64,000 nt of DNA from Paramecium octaurelia (Eukaryota; Ciliophora; Oligohymenophorea; Peniculida; Parameciidae), in NCBI GenBank assembly GCA_905182995.1, contig CAJJDP010000118.1:53062-117061 (forward strand), given 5' to 3'. The notes under the pieces are model-generated. The model had not been told where the DNA came from. It did no database searches and was given only the letters and a program-made list of their open reading frames with translations. Position numbers and translations under genes: made by a program. This document shows, piece by piece, positions 12,401 to 24,992 of this stretch (the stretch's first letter is position 1; every line of letters begins with the position of its first letter).

Positions 12401-13949
12401 AACTGCAATTGATTGTGTTTCAATTCAATATTCTTGATTTTCTCTTTCTTTTAATACATTCCAATATGAGTCTAACTTTGGAATAGTAGTTAGAATTGTG
12501 TAATGCCAGATACATTTAGAGTTAGTTTATTTTTCATAATGTTCATTTTGAAAGTCAACTTTTTTTAATGGGATTTGATGTGAGTTTGACTGCTTTTCTA
12601 TAAGGACTATTATTTTTATTGGGGAGGGATGAAACATTAATAACTTTGAACATGATTTAAGATGGCTTATGAATTTTATAGCAGATGCTGGATATCTAGT
12701 TCCAGATGAATAAATTCTATTTACAGAAATAATTTTTGCTCTATCAATTTCATTCTATCGCTTTAGTTTTGGGCGATTTCCAAAATAATTTGTTACTACA
12801 ATTAGAAGAAAGCTTACTTTATCAGCATCTTGATTGTGCAATTCCGGCCATATACTAAACTCATTGCTATCTTATTTGGTCAATTAAAGGATCTTGAGTC
12901 CATTATATTTGATCTAATGAATATAAATGGTTGTTTACATGGATTTCCTCGAAACTTAATTTGTATAGCATTTACTATAGGAATGACTTGGCACAAATGT
13001 TGCACTACTATATAAATAATGTCAATTATTAGGATTGAATGAAGAGGTTGTTTGAAAATATGGACAGGTGTATTCCCTTGCTAACGGTAGTAATGTCCCT
13101 GAAGATGAAATTCTCATGGATGGGCTGGATTTTGAATTCATTTAGTTTGGTTTGAACCAACTATTCTAACTAAGTGTGTTTGTCCATAGCATCATTTGCC
13201 AACAACACAATGTCTTTATCCAAGATGATATTGAAGTTGTTGAATTCAACATGACAATAGATAGAATCTTTGGATCTTTCTAGGTATGAATTGCATTGAT
13301 CCAGAGCCAGCAATTGCTAATTTGAAATGTCATCATCCTTAAAACGAATCAATTTGATGAAGAATGTCTCCACTTTTAATTCTCTATGGAATTGATCAAC
13401 GTCTTCAGGATTTATTCTTAAATTCTCTTGACATGACGTACTGAATTATTGGCATACAACCTATAGTCTATATTGCTGCTTAATTAGCAACTCGACTTGA
13501 ATATCTTTGATTTCAAAGGAGAGATTGAGTAGCAATTTTTTTACAAATCGTTTTAGTACTTACTCATCAATTTCTTTGTGTTTTCGAATTTCGTCTTGAA
13601 TAGAGATCTTGCTTTCATTATTTTATTTTTTTGATAAATCCTAGATCAGATTTTCGATGTCTTCTTATTCATTATATTGTATGATTACATTCAAACCACT
13701 TATATGCGTTTTGATGGGCTGAGTAGTTAGGGATGCCCAAGGAATATCTATTTTGAGCATCTCTATGTCAGCTTTGAGTATTGTAAAAGGAATCAATAAT
13801 TCTTTGAGTAACTTGTTCAGAGTTTACAATTTGAGCTAAACCTTTTATAGATTCAAGGCTCCTTAATACAATTACACTTACGAGCCTCCAAATCCCTCAA
13901 TGTAAAGATTGAGAAATTTAGCCACGAAAACTTTAAATACATAATTCAT
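9416..13949 (-). CDS. Chorein-N (VPS13/ATG2-type) bridge-like lipid transfer protein
   Basis: The start MNYVFKVFVAKFLNLYIEGF is followed, after a 20-nt intron, by a typical chorein-N module: LQQVQLKLQTLNKLLKELLIPF, then LKIDIPWASLTTQPIKTHISG. This is the N-terminal signature of VPS13/ATG2 rod proteins that move lipids at membrane contact sites. The coding part spans about 4.5 kb, roughly 1,450 residues with several short introns I did not all place, so it is much shorter than VPS13. The last about 60 residues (IFLDSISSIRLNKQNFSIYV onward) look like a PH-type beta-sandwich end. It begins 5 bp after the upstream stop and ends 1 bp from the COQ8-like stop. VPS13 versus ATG2 cannot be settled here. 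Confidence 0.75.
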
Positions 13950-13954
13950 ATAAA

Positions 13955-15914
13955 TCAAAATTATCTAAGTTTTTCATCAAACTTGGAATGTGTAGTGTAA
14001 AATGTCTACAACATCCCTTCACTCATTGATTAATGCGCAGATCTCTTCGGTAACAATTTATAGAACTCACTTTGAGTTCTCTATTATTGCACATTGATTC
14101 TATCCCTGGGCAGCTTGTAACTAGATTCATGGATCAAAAACAATACAGTTATTCTAATGACCCATTGTGTCCTCGATGCTACGACACACGCACAGGTGGA
14201 AAGTACCCAATCTTGGCATTAGCCTTGCCCCATTCCTTAGAGTTGAGCAAGGATTGATTAAAAGTGTCAATAGGATTTCTAATTAAGATGAAAATTACTA
14301 ACTTAATCTATGGTTCACTTTGCTTAACTGGTTGACTCGGAGTATCAGGCTTATGAGGTTGGACCAACAGATTTTCAAGTAATTTGGCATTTTTTGTCAA
14401 TATCTTCTCCGATTGAGTCTCAATTTTCTATAATTAAGGTTTGTTGGTCTAAAACTTATTCATAACAAGATGACTCTCATTGAATTGAACTGTCTTTTCA
14501 AGTTTAGTATTTTCTAAGGTCTTTTTTGTTTCAACACTCTCCTAAGGTATAAATTAAGATTTAGTTTATTATTGAAATGGATTACCATTGTCAGTCAACA
14601 TCTTATACTCTGCTCGAGTTAGCCGAATTTGTTGCATTTATTTACTTATGTCATCACCAGGTAAAAAGTTTTGTCCTGACAATCTATATTGTAATTACTC
14701 AGCTGAATCACTAATCTAATACCTGATTCCTTCCTTGTATCTCGAATCGTAGATCAATTTAACACCATTTGTCATAGAGAAGGTATCATAAGGTAATTAG
14801 GCTCCTCTGTCAATACGAAGTCCTTTATCTCCAGTTGCATCTTTAGCTACGTCCTTTCGATCTATGATATTCTAATATAATTCATGATTTTACTTTGTTC
14901 GGTATGTCTGCACTGGCTTTAGGTGGAATGAGCACTGGCTATTAAGTTTAGATAACTTATTTGCTTCCCTTTTTTGAGTTGCTTTGCTGAATATTCTATT
15001 AATTGGTTGTTTTTGGAAGATCCTTCATCTCTACCTTTAACTTCGTTACAGTTGGCTATAATTTATCGTATTTGACTCCTCTTGATAGTAAAATTTTGCC
15101 ATCGTAATCATAGGTGTATTTATTGGAGGATTATTCTTTTTTCTAAAAGGTAATAATTAAATTGGTACTTAATTTTGAATAATGTCTTCTTTCATTTTCT
15201 GTTCAATTTCAATCTTCTTCTTAATATCATACAATTTCTTCTATCTTAATTTATCAATATATTCATCTTCATCCTCTGCCACTTAAAATTCTATCAATCT
15301 TATTTCTGAATGACTTGATTTTGGTGGTGCAACAACTGGTGTTTTTTTCTTTTCCAAAACAGAAAATCGTAACTTGTTATTTTTTTAGCTATTGTGTTGC
15401 GATGGCAATTCATTTTCAACATATTCCTCTTCATTATCAGAAAATGACTAATTCATTTCTTCAATGTTGACTCTATTTCTCCTCCAACGATCATAATGTA
15501 TTACATTCTTTAATAGATAGGCATATATACAGGTTCGCCATCTTCAGTCATATTACATCCATTGATGGGCAATCCATCTTCATTGTAATAACTGGCTACA
15601 ATCAATTCCATTATGGTCATCACTTATGCATTGGAACTTAGGGGAATTTGCTTTTGTATAAACTACTTAGAAACGATGGTAATACTTGTTCTTCTGCGAT
15701 TTTTAATGATTGTTTGATGAGGTTGGATGTAATTTATTTCGAGATGAGAAATGATTGGGCAAAGATTCCATTGTGTTCAGATGTCATTGATGTGTAAACC
15801 TTTTGTTTTAATTTCAGTTACTTGTTCCATGTTTAATTAGGGCATTTGATCATCGTCTTCGAGATCGCAATCCTCTCTTTCAGAAAAGTCATCCCCATTT
15901 ACACTATTGCTCAT
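13955..15914 (-). CDS. Unknown acidic/low-complexity protein, 597 aa
   Basis: Eight exons (15914-15822, 15799-15686, 15662-15505, 15481-15169, 15142-14894, 14871-14303, 14278-14147, 14120-13955) with seven introns of 22-26 nt give 597 codons. The start MSNSVNGDDFSEREDCDLED is acidic. Residues about 40-100 form a helical block with QIPLSSNAQVMTIMELIV. A Lys/Glu helix and a Gln/Ser-rich middle follow, with YTYDYDGKILLSRGVKYDKL as the most ordered-looking part. I do not recognise the family. It shares an approximately 160-bp divergent promoter with the plus-strand gene at 16074 and ends 5 bp before the chorein gene start. Confidence 0.75.
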
Positions 15915-16073
15915 TATAATTATTATAATAAAATTGTATACATAAATTTCATATTCACTCACCATTAACATAATTGTCTTATGATTGTATCCATTTTTGA
16001 TGTTTAGAATTATTAATCTTTTGAGCATTAATATTAATATATATTAAAATTGAATGTTCAAAAAATCTATAGG

Positions 16074-18215
16074 ATGTAATAATCAATAGCATTTAAAGTT
16101 TTTAAGAATTTCGATATTTTTGGGCAAAATATCCAATTGAACTTCAATGGTGATGATTCATATCAAACAGCAATGGGCGGAATTTTTTCGATGACCATAA
16201 TTGCTGTCATTGCATTCTTCTTCTAACAAAATATCATAGATTTCATGAATAAGAATTATGTGAATCTGAATGTCCAGACTTTGTTTGATGCTAATCCTGA
16301 TGACATTGTCTTTAACGACGACAATTACATGTTTGCATTGGCCATCGAATAAAAGTAATTTAACACCAACCCTTATTTCAACATAACTCTGAAACAGAGA
16401 ATCTACACTAGACTAAGCAATGGAACCATAATTAAACAAGATTAATTTATAGATCTGATACCTTGCACAATTGACAGATTTTAAAACATATTTAATACTT
16501 AAAATTTCTCAGATCAATTTAACTCTCTCGGATTGTCAGAATGGCTATGTCCTCAATACAATTATTCAATTAAATTATCAGGAGGTTATACTAGCGAAGT
16601 GTTTGAATTCACCAAAATAACTGTCACTGAATGTTCAAATGATAGTTAGAGCAACCAAATCCTAACTTGGAAGCCTTAGTGTGCCAGCATTCAAGACAGA
16701 GACAATCATCTATAAAATGACAGATCCTTTCGATTAAAAATGTACTTCTCACCATTTCCTGAATTTAGGTATATGACCAACACCATCATTAATCCATTAT
16801 AACCAAGGAACATATCCTAAGTCTTCTTAGATGATGAACTATTTTTCTCCTTCCTCTTGCTCACTGGAACCGAAACTGACGTATTTTACTAAAAGTATAA
16901 TGTCACCACCAATAACAACATATTCCCCTATATCGAAGACAATTAGGAACAATTATTTAACATCAAATAGCAAGGAGACTTTAGAGTCAGCAATGTTTAA
17001 AACAGTGGTTCATAATACTCTGCCATTTATATGAGAAGAAGTCCATACACTTATGAAGTCAAGAGAGATTTCCAGGATCTAGCTGATTTGCTCTCCTATC
17101 TTGGAGGCTTTGCCAACATTGTGGTCATGATTTTCGGATTTTTGATTACATTCTACAATAAGTCCTAATGTAAATTACTCATATATCTATAAACATAGTC
17201 ATGATTGAATTAGCAAATCAAGTGTATGATTTCCCAATTCAAAATGCAAATACAATGGATACTCAGTAAAGAAAGGAAATTAAAAAAACGATTGCCAGAG
17301 CCAAGAGTAGGACAATTATTCAAAAACCAAATAACCGCCCTTCTTAATTGTTGTCACCAAAATATAATCAAAATTAATAATTGATCATGAATGACACCAC
17401 TAAATAAGATGAGCAATTGATGACCAAGTAGAATGAGTAGAGGATCTTCTAAGAAGAATAAGAAAAGATCATCTCCTAATTAGGCATAACTGATAGAAGG
17501 AGCTATTTGACTCAATAGATTGAAAAGATTCTAAATAGAAGCTGCCCTATCTTTTTTAATTGTAGATATATTTTGTATCAGTTGTTTTGTTAAAGGTTCT
17601 TCTATGATAGGAATAGTATTTTATTATAAAAGGCTATGTAAATGTTATCACCTCTATGCATTTTAGCAAAAACATCAATAAGGACTTAGATCTTTGTGTT
17701 ATCATTGATAAGGTCAAAGAAATTAATCTCCTGAAGGATCTATTACTGACTGAAGATCAATTAGTACTATTTGATTTTGCTCCAAAAGAAGTCATCAATT
17801 TAGAAGCGGAAAAGTAGGTCAAAGTGCGGAATTTGGCCAGGAATACTCTAAGAAACTTTAACTCAAAGTAAAATTCCATTAGCAGTAAGGACGAATAAAA
17901 TAAGTCTAATCAAACTATAAGTACATATTACAAACTCTTCAAGGTGATAGCTTATTTTAAATATAGGCTTATGATCGAATTCATCAATCTTTGCAATAGA
18001 ACGATAAAATCAATGAAAAATTGATTGGAAAATTGGGACAGGAAGTTAGAGATATTTTCGAGGTCTCTCAGTTTATTCAATGGGAAGGCAACAACAACAA
18101 ACAAATCAACAGTGAACCATTAGATGACGAGTTTTAATGCGATTCTGTTAATTCTGATCCTCCTTGCATTACCACTCTAGATCAATTCAAGGTTAATCTG
18201 AAATTAAATATTTGA
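16074..18215 (+). CDS. Two-TM ciliate membrane protein family, 688 aa
   Basis: Exons 16074-17169, 17199-17643, 17667-17943 and 17967-18215; introns of 29, 23 and 23 nt. The N-terminus reads FKVFKNFDIFGQNIQLNF then GGIFSMTIIAVIAFFF, the start pattern of a large ciliate membrane family. A long Asn-rich ectodomain with potential glycosylation sites runs to a second TM near residue 355 (ANIVVMIFGFLITFY). The tail is cytoplasmic and ends with the family's LLKDLLLTEDQLVLFDF motif and an acidic C-terminus. Function is unknown. An alternative in-line ATG lies upstream at 16053, but only 16074 is in frame with the family start. Confidence 0.8.
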
Positions 18216-18230
18216 TTTAATAATAAATTA

Positions 18231-18984
18231 ATGAAGTCAGTTCATTTTTAGTTGCCTGACCCTCCCTTGCCTTTTCCATTCGGATATTCTTACAACACTA
18301 AAGTCGATGCGATTCCATATCTTCCAGAATCACTTGCCAACCAAAGAGAATAAACCCAAACATCTAAGAATGATTATACCTTCTAAAATCTTCTCAATGA
18401 GTAGGAAATAATGGATAAAAAATAAACAATCGAAAATCCTCAGAGAATTTCTCATGTAGGATACTCGCTTGGAGATTCGCTATTAGTGTAAGAAATTAGT
18501 AGGGAAAATTAGCAAATGAAATCTACTACAGGTTAGTGGTTGGATTTAGGGTCTATTCAACTCAATCTGAGGAAATAAATTGAAATTGCAAAAACCATAA
18601 GTTAGCCTTCTGGTAAGTAATTTTAAGAACTATTAGAAAAAGTATTTAAGATATTTATTTATTTAGTTACTATCAATAATATCTTCATAATAGTTCAAGG
18701 GGATAAGCTAAATGATTTTAGATTCAGAATTTAATGGGATCATATTTTAAATAAGAGCTCTATCAAACCTGGAAATTTTGTATAAAATCCAATTTGAAGA
18801 GATAATTAATTGCATATTTAAGCAAGAGGAGAAACTGTTATTTTAAGAATTGGTTAGAGAAATGACTAAAGATGCCTACATGTATTGGATGGAACCACTG
18901 TATTATGAGGTTCAATAAAGATAAATACCTCAGGCAAAATGGAAATAATTTATTTAAAGTTAAATAACTTTATATAATATGTGA
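18231..18984 (+). CDS. Unknown protein, 242 aa
   Basis: Starts 15 bp after the previous stop. Exons 18231-18641 and 18667-18984 with a 25-nt intron. The N-terminus is Pro-rich (LPDPPLPFPFGYSYN). The C-terminal half is helical with hydrophobic heptads (MILDSEFNGIIFQIRALSNL). I recognise no domain. An 18-nt GT-AG segment near 18530 might be a second, frame-neutral intron. Its stop is 13 bp from the stop of the convergent XRN gene. Confidence 0.65.
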
Positions 18985-18997
18985 TTTTCTTATACTA

Positions 18998-21900
18998 TCA
19001 TTATTATTATTATTAATCTTTTTTTTTAGTTAATACTTTTTTGATTTATTACGTTTAAACTTATTGTTTGATCTGTGATTAGGGCTGCTATTTGTCATCA
19101 TTCTCTTCTACCTATTAAGGCAACACCTTTGAACCTTCTTCATCACTTTATCTCTATGATTTGTTTTGTTATTCCACTTGGGATTGTTAATCTTTTAGTT
19201 AATACAATTAAAACAGCTTTTTGATTTCTTTCTAAGCCTCATCCTCATTCTGCTCAATTTGTTCCTCCTTGATTCCTTACAAAGGCTAATTTGTGATTAA
19301 GCTGGGTTGTTCTTGGGCTAGTTTTTAGAGTAATTCTAACCCTTGAGGAGCCTCTTTATCCTTTACTACGACTTTGGGTTTTACTTCAACTGGTAATTCA
19401 ACTAATTACTTGAATGGATTTTATTCTTTTAATTGGTCATTGAATTCAATTGCCCTTGATTTAAAGTCAGGTTTATACACTTTTGTCCATAAATCCCAAA
19501 ATTCCCCTTAATGACATCCTTTCTTAGCAAGGTTCATTCTCCAATCTTCATTAGACAGATTAAAGATTTCTGTAAACTTACAGGTTGAACAAGACAATAG
19601 GTCATATCTTCCACCAAGATTGGTGAACCCAATATACTTCTGATCCCATAAGACTTAAACCATAATCTCTTTTTATTCCAACAATCCAACCACAGTGCCA
19701 TAGATTCCAAAGGGATAATTTAAGTTCACGACTCTATCTCCAATTTTATGTATTGTGGGGTGTTTGATAAAGAAGGGTGGGAGGAAAGTTTGTGTGGTTT
19801 ATTACACAGCGTAACCTGGATCTACTTTTTTTGTGGTATTGATGTTGTTATTGAGGATGGGTTTTTTATGGATTTTGATTTAAGCCACTTTTGAGGAACT
19901 GCCCTATAATAAATACTAAGATTCAGGCAATTACAGAATCCATATATATATCTTAAGCAGATCGATGTTAGGGTCAATTGAATTAGGAAATAGATCCTTA
20001 GCATTGATTGGACAGTTTCTTTGATTATCATTCAATGAGTTCAAATATTACTAGACTCGTGCACATTGATTTCTGTATTTGCATAGAATTGTAACACACT
20101 TTTCAGAGAGTTCTAGATCTAAGAATTTTTGGTACTTTGATGATCCGGTTGCATATTAATCAGCCTAAGGCAATCGAACTAGTTCAGGCACTAATTGATT
20201 GTTAGTTCTATTGATGATATTCAATCCAATATCTAATTGGTCAGCAATCTTTGATTCCTTGTCTTCCATATTCACAACAACACTGCCAAGTAAATTCAAC
20301 AATGTTTTAACTGAACATTGAAGTTTCTCGCTAACAATTTGCAAAGAGTAATAGATGTCGGAGTGAATATAATCATATCCCAATAGAGTTGGATATGCTG
20401 TAATTTGAACAGTTAATTTTTTATCAATTTATTTGATGGTTCCTGTTGCTCCATTTTTCTTTTCGTGGAATATCACAACTGATCTATCAATTTGAAAATC
20501 TTCGAAGTTGGGAACGTTGAACTTAACCTTCTGATCTGGAAACACAAACTCAAAGGGGTACACTAATTCTCTGTATTGTTCTTATGGGTAACTCAATTGA
20601 TTATTATTATCTCTGAGGTAATGTTTGTATTGTTTGACAATCAAAAATGTTGAGCAATCTAATTTCATGCATTTCTCATATTAATTTAAGGTTTTGTTCC
20701 TTATTTCCTTATAGATCTTGTTATGATCCTTTTTGCTGTAGTCTTTAAGCAACTGAATGGATTAGAGTTTAACTCCTTCCAGTAGGTTTAGATGATCAGG
20801 TCTCAGAATTGCCATTACCTCACATTGTTATTGGATAGGGAATCCACAATAGACGAAATTCTTATTTTTGATCACATCCTAAATGAATTAATCAAACTCA
20901 AATTTAGTTGATTGTAATTCTATCAATAAGAATTAATTCTCAAACTTCTTAATGTCATCTTCATGTTATTGTATGTTTATCAATTTTGATGACCTAATGC
21001 TCACTACTTTTAATGAGGGAATTTAGAACGAGTCCTCTTATTGCTCAAGTATTTATTATTGTCCATAAGCAATTTAGAACTATTCTTTATCCTCAATGTC
21101 AATGAACTACTTCTTACAACATGATTTGAAATTGCTGAAAAGTTTGGGAAGTGTAGACTCGTAGATTTATTATTGGTTTGAATCATATTGATAGAAAATT
21201 GAAAGAGCCTCTTCATTTCTTGAATCATGTGTATCAGGGATTGAATTATATGCTTACTCAACAAGGTTGCAATCCAAAAAAGGAATTTTTGTAATATGTT
21301 GATGTTCATACATTGTACCATATGAATCAGTTTCAAAATTTTCAGGATAATAGTCAATAGGAGTCCTGAGGATGGAATTCTCCTTGTCTGTTAACAGCCT
21401 ACCATATGGTTCAGGCAACAACATAGCATTTTCTGGAGTTAAGATACTCAGAAGTTGTTTAAAGGGTGGGTATGGTTTGCCCTTTGTAAATATTATTGGC
21501 TATTCCTGATCTGATAATTGTTGTACTATATGTGATACGACTCCCACAATGTCTCCACACAGAGGAGCATAATAATATTGATAGTACCACTCCCATGAAG
21601 GTACTCCTTTGAAATAATACTATAAAACAAAGTAAATTCCTTCCATATAATTAATGCACATATCTTCCAGTTTCTCAAGATCTAAATCATCACCTTGTGC
21701 AATTTAACATTTGGCTTTATAATAAAACTTTCTTCCCTCAGTCTATTCTTGGAGCGAGAAGTATTTCAAAATATTATCGATCAATTCCTTCTCCTTCGTG
21801 ATCATTTACTTGTTCTCACTTCTGGTGTTTAAATAATTGAGCATCTCTTGTTGTCTATCATTAATGCACAATTTTTCAAATCCTTACAGGAGTTCAAGAA

Positions 21901-22928
21901 GATTTAACAATTCTTTGTAATTGATATCTCCTCTTTGAACTATGTAATCATTGGCCATTGTTAGATGTTTTTTGAATAAGTCAACAAGAGGTTCAATGGT
22001 TCCTATTCGGATATCGAAACAATAGATTCTGGGTAGAAAATCATTACCAACAAAGAAGCAGAGCAAAATAAAATCATCAATAATGCGATGGATGTCATAA
22101 GCAACCTTCATTTTATCCTTTAACACTGCAAATTCCAAATCCAAGTATTCTCTTACAATAGAGATGTTGATGACTAGAAATTCTGGAATCTTGATGACTC
22201 TGTTTGCAGCTGCACTAGCTGTTTATTTGAATTTCAGATCTTCTCTAATAATGAGAACATTCTTCAACTAAGTAAGCAAACCTAACATAATTAAGTCCGC
22301 ATCAGCACCGTAAATCATATGAACACTATTGGGATCGAATTGCATATTACGAATGAAACTAAGAAGTTTATGTTCTCCTTCTCCTGGTACATCACATCCA
22401 GAGAAAATGATTTTGAGATTCTTGAATTTGGGATCTTCAGAATATTTTCTCTCAATGTAAAATTTAATCTATTGATTTCTTAATATTTGAATATGAATAC
22501 AATTGAGTCATGAATTCAGTACCAGGACTGAATTGATTGTTTTTATAGGTTTCATTCTTTTGAAACAAACCAATTTATTGAAGATGAGCACTTAAATACT
22601 TATATCTCTTCTATGATTGAAACCGTCTTTGACGCTATTAATTCATTTTAGCACGTGGTGCAACTCCATCAAAAGCCAAAAATAGTAATTGCTGAGGATT
22701 AACCAAATTAATAATCATATCCAAGTAGTTTATGATTGAAACCCAAACATCATCAAAATCCCTTTCCCTCAATTGATCCTTGAATAATACGGTGGGATCA
22801 GTTGCACACTTATAAATGATTTGGTTCATATCTAGATAAAAATAATCCACTCTCTATGCTCGAGTGTGTTCATATAGACATAGAGGATACCTTCTCATTA
22901 ACCATGAATAGAAATTAGGAACACCCAT
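18998..22928 (-). CDS. XRN-family 5'-3' exoribonuclease
   Basis: The start MGVPNFYSWLMRRYP and the following VDYFYLDMNQIIYKC, LAFDGVAPRAKMNQQRQRRF, SPGTEFMTQL, SGCDVPGEGEHKLLSFIR, YGADADLIMLGL and FFVGNDFLPRI are the conserved catalytic segments of XRN1/XRN2 with their acidic metal ligands. These enzymes degrade 5'-monophosphorylated RNA. A 22-nt intron after MTQL restores the frame. The product is about 1,250 residues. The C-terminal part is Lys/Gln-rich and ends in a glutamine run encoded by consecutive TAA codons directly before the TGA. Cytoplasmic (XRN1) versus nuclear (XRN2) type cannot be decided by eye. Confidence 0.9.
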
Positions 22929-23162
22929 TAATTAAAATATATAAATTTATACACAAACCTAATGTTTAATTCATACTAGTATGAGAAATAATTGCATACT
23001 GTCCAAAGCAACGACAAGTATGCAGAAGTTCAAATCCAATGATATACATCAATCAATAGGCCCAGGATTATAAATAAATGACTTACAAATTCTGATCGAC
23101 ATGGTTGAATATTCTATTGTTTTTGTTCCAAAATATAATTATCCTAATCAATAATTTATATA

Positions 23163-23458
23163 ATGACCCCTGAAGATATTTAGGAGACTCTAAATTCTAT
23201 ATTAAGAATTTCAAAAAAGTAAAAAGAATTCAAAGAAGCTTTTTGTAAAAATAAGGAACTTTTATAATTGTAATCATATGGATTGCTAGTTCAAAATCTT
23301 TGTTTGAAGTTAATGCCAATTAATTTAATGATCATATTAAAGATATTCCTCTTCTAATCAAATACAGATTATTAATTGAAAATCATAGATTTATGATTAA
23401 TCATATGGTTTAACTTCATCATTATGTAGTAATAAATTATAGTCAACTTTATTTATGA
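23163..23458 (+). CDS. Small unknown protein, 91 aa
   Basis: Exons 23163-23269 and 23290-23458 with a 20-nt intron. The spliced protein MTPEDIQETLNSILRISKKQ... continues as ANQFNDHIKDIPLLIKYR and ends with a His-rich stretch. It is helical and charged with no recognised domain. It is divergent from the XRN gene across about 230 bp. The intron changes frame and rescues a continuous reading frame, which supports it being real. Confidence 0.55.
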
Positions 23459-24325
23459 TTAATTTCCAAAATCTAGGATGAATTTTGACTGTTATTTATT
23501 CGAAACCTTCAAGTAACCTCTAAATTTTTGTCTTGATATCCTTCTGTAATATATTCATTTCTCTCTTGTATTTAGATCAATATTTATTTATCATAACTTT
23601 AATACCTATATTGCAATCAAACAGATGATAGTTTAAATAAAATTTCTTTCATTAGTTTCAATTAGATTGCAGATTCTAATTTAATAGTCAAGTCCAGCCT
23701 GATAATCATCCACCCTTCCTATGTTTATATATCACCTTTAAAAATTTAATTTGAAATATGAGATTAATCCATTTTTTAATTGTGAATATTTCCAACTCTT
23801 TTTTCCTGATTACTTTATTGGTTTCTTTGAATATTGATCTAAATCCTCCTTGTAAATATATACTAATGTCAAGAACATCCAATTCATACATCTGTTCAAT
23901 TATCTATTACTCTAATGTATCATAAAATCATAATTCAAAGTTACAAAATCATTAGATTATTTGTGATTAATATTAAGTGAATTCGAAAAAGATTACTTTT
24001 GGAGAATTTGAAAGTATTTCATAAATTGCAATATTGGCAAACAGACTCCAGGTAAGGTATAATAAAATCCAAACTATTTAAATTTGAAAAGAAATTGAAA
24101 ATATTTATTTATATTATGAATTACTCATGAAAGTGTTTCTTGAGTAAAAGTAGAGATAAATAGGTACAAATTCATAATTCAAATATTTAATCAAAAAGTG
24201 AATTGCAATAATGGGTATTGCTATAAATGTATTAATGAATTAAGTATGAAGGACAGGTGTATATGAACACAACGAGTGTTTAAAATAATTAAGATATTTA
24301 TTTATAATTTGCTTCTTCTTAGTGC
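23459..24325. other. Mostly intergenic; one weak minus-strand frame
   Basis: AT-rich. A minus-strand frame from the ATG at 23891 (MYELDVLDISIYLQGGFRSI...) is open for about 60 codons, and another open stretch (KIQRLLEGFEQITVKIHPRF) lies near 23.5 kb. I could not join them with Paramecium-size introns, so no gene is called. Confidence 0.4.
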
Positions 24326-24992
24326 ATGAAATCTTAGAATTCTAAAAAACCTAATCTGAAGATTACACTCAATAAGAAATCGATGACACAATTGGTGAAT
24401 TCTGATAAACCTCCAAGTTCGAAATGTTCTTAGAAGACAGCATCTTCAAATGGAAAGGTAAGAAATGTGGTGTATATGAATGATTTAGACCACGACTTCA
24501 TCCAAGTAGTTGTGTTTCAAATTCCAGGACAACCAGTCAACAGCCAATCCATCAGTAATTTCTGAGGGGGACAAGAAATGTAAGTTATCATAATTAATCA
24601 TAAGCACTTGAACCAGATCAATCATCACTAATTTAATTGCTGATTCAAGAAAATTTGGAATTGCAAAAGCAAAACTCAGACAAGGACACCATTATTTCCA
24701 GACTCATCACTAACAAAAAACCAGTCATTTTATAAAGAGCAAATACGTCGAATACCCAGAGGACTCCTGAGAAATGCATGACTACGTATTTAATTCAACA
24801 AGAACATCTAGAAAAAAGTTGCAGCAAAACACCTGTGACAAGAGATCAAATTCACCTCTCGGTTTCACTTTTTGTAATGTCGACGAAGAGAATGAAGAAA
24901 AAGAAATCCAGAGTCAACCCATGACTCGGTCTCAAAAAAGACTGCCAAAGGAGTTTTAAATTGTACCAAATAAGAGACGGTTTTTCATATGA
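24326..24992 (+). CDS. Small basic unknown protein, 194 aa
   Basis: Exons 24326-24457, 24489-24579, 24605-24785 and 24812-24992; introns 31, 25 and 26 nt. The protein is Ser/Lys-rich at the start (MKSQNSKKPNLKITLNKKS), has a short Leu/Gln helix (SLIQLLIQENLELQKQN) and ends TRSQKRLPKEFQIVPNKRR. It looks disordered and basic. An in-frame ATG at 24263 could add 21 residues. Function is unknown. Confidence 0.6.

Noticed and set aside
14072..14257. Plus-strand frame with a C-x2-C motif
   Set aside because: It is antisense to well-supported exons of the 597-aa gene, whose splicing is confirmed by frame restoration.
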